Assembly (NCBI GenBank): GCA_937138675.1
Contig: CAKZPG010000046.1
Location: 1-56,567 of the forward strand
Direction of reading: 5' to 3'
Length of the DNA: 56,567 nt
Origin: an uncultured archaeon
Lineage (GTDB): Archaea > Halobacteriota > Halobacteria > Halobacteriales > Haloferacaceae
Of the stretch, positions 51,126 through 56,567 are shown in pieces; position 1 is the stretch's first letter; every line of letters starts with the position of its first letter. Position numbers and translations under genes: made by a program. The notes beneath the pieces were generated by a model that did no database searches, was not told the origin of the DNA, and saw only the letters and a program-made list of their open reading frames with translations.

Positions 51126-51758
51126 TGTCTTCACATCCCGCCACTGGTGGCATCCCATAGGCGGCAAAATGACTACGGCTACAACCCCGTCGTGATCGAA
51201 CAGGACGCCGACCGAAGCGAGCAGTTCTAGAACACTCACAAAGCAATAATGATCAACGGAGTTGCGACGCGTCCGGAGATCCTCAGCCAAGCCGATCCAG
51301 AATCAGTCGATATCTTCGCCGCACTCACTATGAACTCCGAGAATACCCGTGCGCTCTGTCGCCGTGTCAGGAGGCAGACTGTGGCGATCCGGACTATCCT
51401 CAGGGAGCCCCCGTCAGGCCACGCGACGGATATCACCGACGCTGCGGAGGAAACGGTTCACCTCCCTGCTGCCGGGGTGAAATCCATTGCGAGTGCAATG
51501 GTCGGATACGATCAACAGGTGTGTTCCGTTACGACATCGGGGTTCGACCTCGTCAACTCGATCGTCGACACACGGGGCCCGGCTGCAAACCGAGAGTTGT
51601 GCGATGTCGCGTTCCCGTCGGAGAGCCACGTCCTTGCCGACATTGAGGCGATGGAGGTTGCGACGCCGAGCACCGAACTCCGGCTGGACCGGCAGTATCT
51701 CCTGACGGTTGAGCCGACGACGGCCGACACGGTTCGTCAGCTCCTTCAGGGGAGCCCA
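51126..51758 (+). pseudogene. trkA: Decayed TrkA-type potassium-channel regulator (N- and C-domain relic)
   Basis: In one frame the sequence reads DYGYNPVVIEQDADRSEQF, then an in-frame TAG (51228-51230), NTHKAI, MINGVATRPEILSQADPESV and DIFAALTMNSENTRALCRR. This is the second half of a TrkA-N Rossmann domain with its VVIEQD and INGDATRPEIL elements. It continues through a TrkA-C domain ending RLDRQYLLTVEPTTADTVRQLL. The glycine-rich NAD loop (about 51126-51165) is unrecognisable. The frame stays open past the end, over the usp gene, which is a chance run. Likely a regulator lost from the usp/APC cluster. Confidence 0.7.
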
Positions 51759-51891
51759 ATGAGCCGCCCGTTCGAGACCAGCAGCAGGCGGAACAGCAGC
51801 CAGACCACATTGCACCCGACAGCCTGTAGCGCAGACGGCCCTCGAACGTGGAGCCAGTCCGTTTTTCCGGGTTGCTGTCACAACACCAGCC

Positions 51892-52614
51892 ATGAGCGTG
51901 ACACACCGAGTTCTCGTCCCATTCGAACTGCCCGACGCCGACCCGCTACCGCCGGTCTTAGTCGAGACACTCGCTGCGATGGATATAGTCGTTCTCGGAC
52001 ACTACGGACTGCCGGAGCAGACCCCGCCGTCGGCGGGACGCGACCAGTTCGAGGTGGACGCGACTGCCGAGCTGGAGGATCTCACCGGACCATTCGAGAG
52101 CGCGGGGGCCCCCGTGACGACCCGGCTCGTGTTCGGCAAGGCCCGCGCCAAGACGATCGACCGGGTCACAATCGAGGAGGGGTGCGACGTGATTCTCACA
52201 CCGGGCCAGACCGCGGCGGTCGAGCGGATGTTCGTCCCGCTGCGCGGAGAGGAGAACTTCGACCGCATCCTGTCGTTCGTCGCCGAACTGCTGACGGAGA
52301 TCGACGCCTCGGTTACGCTGTTTCACACGGGCGAGGGGTTCGACCGCCGGCCGGGCGAGAAGCTACTCGCGGCCGCGACCGACCGGCTCGTCGGGGCCGG
52401 CGTCGGCAGCAACCGTATCAGTCGGTGGCTCTTGAAGGACGAGGACGCTGGCCGCAGTATCGCCGACCTCGGGGCGGCGTTCGACCTTCTCGTGCTGGGC
52501 GAGACGGAGCCGTCCCTGCGCGACCGGATCCTTGGGACTGTCCCGGCACAGGTGACAGCGAACACGGAGGCGCCGGCGTTCGTCGTGCGGAACGTCGAAG
52601 AGTCGGGAGAGTGA
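51892..52614 (+). CDS. Universal stress protein (UspA-like)
   Basis: A 240-residue protein starting MSVTHRVLVPFELPDADPLP. It has two Rossmann-like halves: TRLVFGKARAKTIDRVTIEEGCDVILTPGQT and DRILSFVAELLTEIDASVTLFHTGEGFDR, ending AFDLLVLGETEPSLRDRILGTVPAQVTANTEAPAFVVRN, the GxxGxxGT-S-like ATP loop in degenerate form. In haloarchaea such Usps often pair with amino-acid permeases and TrkA proteins, and both neighbours fit that pattern. Confidence 0.85.
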   Translation: MSVTHRVLVPFELPDADPLPPVLVETLAAMDIVVLGHYGLPEQTPPSAGRDQFEVDATAELEDLTGPFESAGAPVTTRLVFGKARAKTIDRVTIEEGCDVILTPGQTAAVERMFVPLRGEENFDRILSFVAELLTEIDASVTLFHTGEGFDRRPGEKLLAAATDRLVGAGVGSNRISRWLLKDEDAGRSIADLGAAFDLLVLGETEPSLRDRILGTVPAQVTANTEAPAFVVRNVEESGE

Positions 52615-52732
52615 GCCTAGCTAGCAAGCCAGTCATCCAGTTGAGGATGCGAGCCCGGGCCGGCTGTGTCGCCCAGATCTCGCGGTCGGTCGGTGACGAC
52701 GCTGCGGCGCCGTCGCCCAGGGGGCTCCGCCA

Positions 52733-54097
52733 GTGAGTGACGACCTGGAGCGGGACCTCGGGCTGTACGCGACTATCACGATCAGCATGGGCGCGATGAT
52801 CGGCAGCGGTATCTTCGTACTCCCGGCGCTGGGGTTCACAAAGGCCGGTCCGGCGGTGATCCTCGCGTACCTGCTGGCAGGGCTGGTCGTGCTGCCGGCA
52901 GCGCTGTCGAAGGCGGAGATGGCGACGGCAATGCCCGAGTCTGGTGGGACGTACCTCTACATCGACCGTGCCATGGGACCGCTGTTCGGAACGATCGCCG
53001 GCATCGGCGCGTGGTTCTCGCTGGTGTTCAAAAGCTCGTTCGCGCTGGTCGGGCTGGGGGCGTACCTGCTCCTCCTCGTCCCGTTGTCGGGAGGGCTGGT
53101 GAAGGCCGTCGCGCTCGGGCTAGCCGGACTCATTGTCGTACTCAACGTCGTCGGCACCGAGCAGAGTGGGAAGGCCCAGTCGATCATCGTCACCGCCGTC
53201 GTGATGGCGCTGGCGGCGTACGTGCTCAACGCCGGGTTCGCAGTCGATCCAGCGCGTTTCGACGGGTTTACTCAGAAAGGTGCCAGTGGCGTCGTCACCG
53301 CGGCGGCGTTCGTGTTTGTCTCCTACGCCGGCGTGACGAAGATCGCCAGTGTCGCCGAGGAGATCGAAAACCCCAACCGGAACCTGCCGCTGGGCATTCT
53401 CATCTCGATGGGAGTAATGATACTCCTGTACACTGTAGTGGTCGCGGCGATCGTTGGGCTGAACGATCCGGCGGTGCTATCAACGAGTGGGCCGAGCGGC
53501 GGTCCGTCGTTAACGCCTATGGCCGACGGCGCCGGCCAGCTGCTCGGTGGGCTCGGGGTCGCCGTCATCGCGGTGGTCGCGATTCTGGCGCTGACCAGTA
53601 TGGCCAACGCGGGCGTGCTGGCGTCCTCGCGGTTCCCGCTGGCGATGAGCCGGGACTCGCTGGCGCCAAGCGGACTCGCCCGGGTCAGCAAGCGGTTCCA
53701 GACGCCCCGGAACGCTATCCTGGCGACCGGCGTGCTCCTACTCGCGCTCATCGCGTTTGTCCCGGTCGTCGAGCTGGCGAAGCTGGCCAGCGCCTTCAAG
53801 ATCCTCGTGTTCTCGATATCCAACGTCGCCCTGATCGTGTTCCGCACGAGTGGCGTTGAATCCTATCAGCCGTCGTTCCGGGCGCCGGGCTACCCGTACG
53901 TTCAGGTCGTCGGTGTGGTTGGCGGCTTTGCGCTGCTCACCCAGATGGGGACGCTCCCAATCCTCGGGGCAGCCGGCATCATCGTCGGCGGGATCGGCTG
54001 GTACCTAGCCTATGGTCGGAGTCGGACCGACCGCGATGGGGCCCTCGGCGTCATCCTTGCCCGACGACGCGACGAAGATCCGGTCACCTCAGATTGA
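52733..54097 (+). CDS. APC-superfamily amino acid permease
   Basis: A 454-residue transporter from a GTG start (VSDDLERDLGLYATITISMG), with 12 helices. The first helix motif GAMIGSGIFVLPALGFTKAGP and the helix-6 region FVFVSYAGVTKIASVAEEIENPNRNLPLGI are classic APC. It imports an amino acid or polyamine by proton or sodium symport. A short hydrophilic tail replaces the Usp domain fused in some relatives; here Usp is a separate gene 119 nt upstream. Confidence 0.93.
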   Translation: MSDDLERDLGLYATITISMGAMIGSGIFVLPALGFTKAGPAVILAYLLAGLVVLPAALSKAEMATAMPESGGTYLYIDRAMGPLFGTIAGIGAWFSLVFKSSFALVGLGAYLLLLVPLSGGLVKAVALGLAGLIVVLNVVGTEQSGKAQSIIVTAVVMALAAYVLNAGFAVDPARFDGFTQKGASGVVTAAAFVFVSYAGVTKIASVAEEIENPNRNLPLGILISMGVMILLYTVVVAAIVGLNDPAVLSTSGPSGGPSLTPMADGAGQLLGGLGVAVIAVVAILALTSMANAGVLASSRFPLAMSRDSLAPSGLARVSKRFQTPRNAILATGVLLLALIAFVPVVELAKLASAFKILVFSISNVALIVFRTSGVESYQPSFRAPGYPYVQVVGVVGGFALLTQMGTLPILGAAGIIVGGIGWYLAYGRSRTDRDGALGVILARRRDEDPVTSD

Positions 54098-54547
54098 GCC
54101 AATGGCAGCACAACAGCTTGGCTCGGTCGTATGACGGTCGCAGACGACGCAAAAACGACTCGATACGACGATGACCGTATCGGGACGATTTACCAACCGG
54201 AGAGCGAACCGAAATACAGTAATCAGCCACTCGACGAGCTGGCCACAGTCCACGCGGCAGTCTGCCTGGTGGCGTTCGTCAAGGCGCGCGACAGACGGGT
54301 CGGGCACGAGCGGGATGGCCTCGATCTCGACATCCCTCCGCGGTCGTCGGTTACGCGCATCACCGGTCGAGACGAACCGGGGGACTCGACGCCGTTTCCG
54401 CCGCTCTGTCCGGTAGCAGTTGGGACTCGCCAGACTGTGTCGAGAGCTGATATAAAATCGAATCGGCTTTGTTCTGGATGATATTGTTGTATGGCACTGG
54501 CAACGTTAGGAGACAGGGCTGTAAGTCCCTGAACCGAACTGCGGGAA
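54098..54547. other. Gene-poor stretch before tRNA-Arg
   Basis: About 450 nt. Several overlapping ORFs exist in both strands (for example MTVADDAKTTRYDDDRIGTI at 54131 on plus), but none has a family pattern. The minus frame VEIEAIPLVPDPSVARLDER runs coding-like for about 50 codons to a TGA near 54089, so a decayed gene is possible. A GATATAAAATCG element lies near 54449. Confidence 0.35.
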
Positions 54548-54620
54548 CGTCCTGACGGAGATTTGAACTCCGGTCCCTGGCTCCGCAAGCCAAGAGGATA
54601 GTCCACTACCCTACCAGGAC
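54548..54620 (-). tRNA. tRNA-Arg (anticodon GCG)
   Basis: A complete 73-nt cloverleaf on the minus strand. The acceptor stem GTCCTGG pairs with TCAGGAC (allowing G-T), discriminator G. The anticodon arm is TTGGC-TTGCGGA-GCCAG with anticodon GCG, and the T arm GGAG-TTCAAAT-CTCC. It would read CGC. TATA-like CATAAGCG lies just upstream. Confidence 0.95.
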
Positions 54621-54737
54621 TCACTCTGACATACTCCGGGTTCGCTTATGAGGGTTACGATGCGACAGAGACCGATCACGCAAGCGGTCGTTTGTGCCTC
54701 CGGAACCACTTTTCCGTCCGGCACGGTACGACTGCGT

Positions 54738-55208
54738 ATGCGTCGCAGGCGAGTACTCACCGGAACCGCCGCGATCACCGCGGTGGCGGTCGCGGGTTGC
54801 ACCGGCGACGGGGATGGGACCGCGACCGACGGCGGCGACCCCACAGACGCGACGGGGACAGCCACGCCCGCTGGACTCGCTGCGGTCACGTTCACACCCC
54901 GGGAGTCGTGCCCGAATCCCGGCGGTGCGACAGTCAGACTCGACGCGGATCCGGTGTCGGTCGTCGGGTGCGTGATCGGCAAGAACGGATGTACGCGGCC
55001 GCGGCTGGCGTCCGTCGATCGCGACGCCGGAGACGTCACGGTCGTGGTCGCCGCCGTCGAGGAACGCGAGGAGGACGAGGCGTGTACCGAGGCGCTCGTC
55101 AACCTCGGTTACGAGGTTCGGATCGACGACGCCGACCCGCCGACGAGCGTGACCGTCGTCCACGACGATGTCGACGGCCGCCGGACGGTTGCGGACATCA
55201 CGCGGTGA
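54738..55208 (+). CDS. Hypothetical Tat-exported lipoprotein
   Basis: A 156-residue protein starting MRRRRVLTGTAAITAVAVAG followed by CTG, a twin-Arg lipoprotein signal with lipobox VAGC. A Thr/Asp-rich linker (GDGDGTATDGGDPTDATGTATP) leads to a small beta domain with several Cys (ESCPNPGG; VVGCVIGKNGC; DEACTEALVNLGYEVRID). Extracellular, membrane-anchored, no known family. The ATG was chosen over the 30-codon longer track start. Confidence 0.75.
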   Translation: MRRRRVLTGTAAITAVAVAGCTGDGDGTATDGGDPTDATGTATPAGLAAVTFTPRESCPNPGGATVRLDADPVSVVGCVIGKNGCTRPRLASVDRDAGDVTVVVAAVEEREEDEACTEALVNLGYEVRIDDADPPTSVTVVHDDVDGRRTVADITR

Positions 55209-55250
55209 CGGTCGGCCGGAAGTCGGCGCGACCGGCCGGGACCGCGAACG

Positions 55251-55259
55251 TTCTTATAC
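55251..55259 (+). promoter_or_regulatory. TATA box upstream of the rpa1 leader ORF
   Basis: GTTCTTATACCGG has TTATA at 55254-55258, 23-27 nt before the ATG at 55281. That spacing would place the transcription start on this ATG and about 205 nt before the rpa1 ATG. Confidence 0.5.
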
Positions 55260-55280
55260 CGGGGCGCAACCAGTCGGCCT

Positions 55281-55496
55281 ATGCCACGATGCGAGCCGCG
55301 ACCGGAGGGGCTGTCGCCCGGAGCCGCCACCGCACTCCGGGGCCAAAACGCACCACAGCGGCGTACCACCCGGGACAAGACAACGCTTAAGCGGCGTCCT
55401 GCCTTGGCTGTGGATATGCCTGAGGCCGCGACCGCTCGAACCGCGGGTTTCCGATTCGGGACCGAATCCCTGGGGGTGTCGCCCGGATGGGTGTGA
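55281..55496 (+). CDS. Possible 71-codon leader ORF overlapping the rpa1 start
   Basis: An Arg-rich ORF, MPRCEPRPEGLSPGAATALR, runs from an ATG at leaderless distance from a TATA box to a TGA ten bases past the first base of the rpa1 start codon. It is basic, unlike haloarchaeal proteins generally, so a regulatory leader or a non-coding 5' UTR is more likely than a stable protein. Confidence 0.35.
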   Translation: MPRCEPRPEGLSPGAATALRGQNAPQRRTTRDKTTLKRRPALAVDMPEAATARTAGFRFGTESLGVSPGWV

Positions 55497-56567
55497 TCGA
55501 AGACGTGTACGAGGACCTCGACACCGACGTCGACTTCGAGGAGTTCGAGGCCGCCGTCGAGGACAAGGTCGAACAGATGGGGGGGCTCGCCGACGAGGAG
55601 ACCGCGGCGATGCTGATCGCCCACGAGCTCAGAGACCAGGAGGTTGAGGGGATCGCCGACGTCGACCCCGGGATGGACGACGTGAAGTTCCTCGCGAAGG
55701 TCCAGCGCGTTGGAGAGCTTCGGACCTTCGACCGCGACGACGAGGACGCCGAGGAGGGGAAGGTCATAAACGTCGACGTCGCCGACGAGTCGGGTCGGAT
55801 CACGGTCACGATGTGGGACGAGATGGCCGAAGACGCGGTCGAGCGGCTCGAAACCGGCGATACCCTCCGGGTTGCCGGTCGCCCGAAGGACGGGTACAAC
55901 GGGCTCGAAGTCGACGTCGACAAGGTCGAGCCCGCGCCCGACGCCGAGGTCGACGTCGAGTCGATGGACGCCCACCGGATCGAAGACCTCTCGCTCGGGC
56001 TCTCAGACGTGAATCTCGCGGGGCGCGTCCTCAGCACCGACAGCGTCCGGACGTTCGATCGTGACGACGGCTCCGAGGGCCGGGTTGCGAACCTGTCGCT
56101 CGGTGATCCAACCGGCCGGATCCGGGTGACACTCTGGGACGAGCAGGCGGATCTGGCGACCGAGTACGCCGCGGGCGACACCGTCGAGGTCGTCGACGGC
56201 TACGTGCGGGAGCGGGATGGCAGCCTCGAACTCCACGTGGGCAACCGCGGCACCGTCGAGGGGGTCGACGAGAGTATCGAGTACGTACCCGACACCACCG
56301 ACGTCGGCTCGCTAGAGCTGGGCGAGACCGCGGACATCGCGGGCGGCGTGATCGAGACCGATCCCAAGCGGACGTTCGACCGCGACGACGGCTCCGAGGG
56401 ACAGGTTCGGAACGTCCGGATCAAAGACGAGACCGGCGACATCCGGGTGGCGCTGTGGGGCGAGTTGGCCGATCGCGACATCGATCTCGCGGACTACGTG
56501 GTGTTTACCGACGTGGAGATCCAAGACGGCTGGCAGGACGACCTCGAAGCCTCCGCGGGGTGGCAGT
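55487..56567 (+). CDS. rpa1: Replication protein A, RPA1 type (5' part, runs off window)
   Basis: The first 360 residues of the single-stranded-DNA-binding replication factor. MGVIEDVYEDLDTDVDFEEF is followed by the conserved MGGLADEETAAMLIAHEL and three similar OB folds: about 68-148 (VQRVGELRTFDRDDEDAEEG), 176-258 (VLSTDSVRTFDRDDGSEGRV) and 284 to the end (VIETDPKRTFDRDDGSEGQV). Each ends in a (T/A)xWD/G strand. It coats ssDNA in replication and repair. It is missing from the ORF track because the stop is beyond the window. Confidence 0.94.
   Translation, partial: MGVIEDVYEDLDTDVDFEEFEAAVEDKVEQMGGLADEETAAMLIAHELRDQEVEGIADVDPGMDDVKFLAKVQRVGELRTFDRDDEDAEEGKVINVDVADESGRITVTMWDEMAEDAVERLETGDTLRVAGRPKDGYNGLEVDVDKVEPAPDAEVDVESMDAHRIEDLSLGLSDVNLAGRVLSTDSVRTFDRDDGSEGRVANLSLGDPTGRIRVTLWDEQADLATEYAAGDTVEVVDGYVRERDGSLELHVGNRGTVEGVDESIEYVPDTTDVGSLELGETADIAGGVIETDPKRTFDRDDGSEGQVRNVRIKDETGDIRVALWGELADRDIDLADYVVFTDVEIQDGWQDDLEASAGWQ

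Noticed and set aside
51759-52736. Continuation of the 51249 ORF through and past the usp gene
   Set aside because: It overlaps the Usp gene in another frame; its composition (PRDDPARVRQGPRQDDRPGH) is not haloarchaeal protein. Open only by chance after the TrkA relic lost its stop.

Overview
The window is a piece of haloarchaeal (class Halobacteria) chromosome. The evidence is the high GC content, very acidic predicted proteins, many GTG starts, TATA boxes about 25 nt upstream of start codons (leaderless style), Tat-type lipoprotein signals, and archaeal marker genes: TFE, Trm56, RNase P subunit Rnp4, a YhbY protein, RPA1 and an exosome-type RNA-binding protein. I cannot assign a genus from sequence alone.

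Layout. 0.2-5 kb: a creatininase-family amidohydrolase, then methylmalonyl-CoA mutase large subunit, methylmalonyl-CoA epimerase and an overlapping MenE-type acyl-CoA ligase. 5-6.2 kb: an eroded intergenic zone with IS200/IS605-like hairpins around a small zinc-finger gene. 6.2-11.1 kb: an MFS transporter, NAD(P)HX repair enzyme Nnr, MoaC and the GTPase HflX. 11.5-18 kb: a PfkB kinase, a RIO-like kinase, DUF4112, SRPBCC, winged-helix and PhoU/AbrB proteins, and an NAD-kinase-like protein. 18-24 kb: a CinA-like protein, a DUF5803 lipoprotein, DUF2110, TFE, Trm56, two SDR/epimerase genes and a Nudix-like protein. 24-29.9 kb: DUF2797, a Gly/Met-rich protein, a glycosyltransferase, rnp4, yhbY, mscS, an HD hydrolase, tatA and tRNA-Arg(CCU).

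30-36 kb: a complete NitT/TauT-like ABC importer operon, a decayed tnpB, an FeS-type photolyase-related protein and an aldo/keto reductase. 36-40.3 kb: a compact thiol-redox block (Sco, CcdA, TlpA-like, DsbA-like) followed by ferredoxin, exosome and thioredoxin-like genes. 40.6-43.7 kb: CPD photolyase, RNase HI and UV-damage endonuclease, so three UV-damage repair candidates (FeS photolyase, PhrB, UvsE) lie within about 10 kb. 44-50.7 kb: a thioesterase, an HflX-like pseudo-GTPase, a flippase, MsrA, a ZIP-like transporter and an asparaginase-like enzyme. 50.9-54.1 kb: two decayed genes (one a TrkA relic), a universal-stress protein and an APC permease. 54.5 kb to the end: tRNA-Arg(GCG), a lipoprotein and the 5' part of rpa1.

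Most genes are ordinary chromosomal housekeeping. The most interesting signals are the second HflX-like protein, whose GTPase motifs are all destroyed although both flanking domains are kept; a set of solo IS605/TnpB-type terminal hairpins without intact transposases, one of them between rnp4 and yhbY; several genes broken by one in-frame stop or one shift (HflX N-terminus, TrkA relic, an ORF antisense to the asparaginase start); and a leaderless-looking upstream ORF overlapping the rpa1 start. I found no CRISPR array, rRNA, prophage or intact mobile element.
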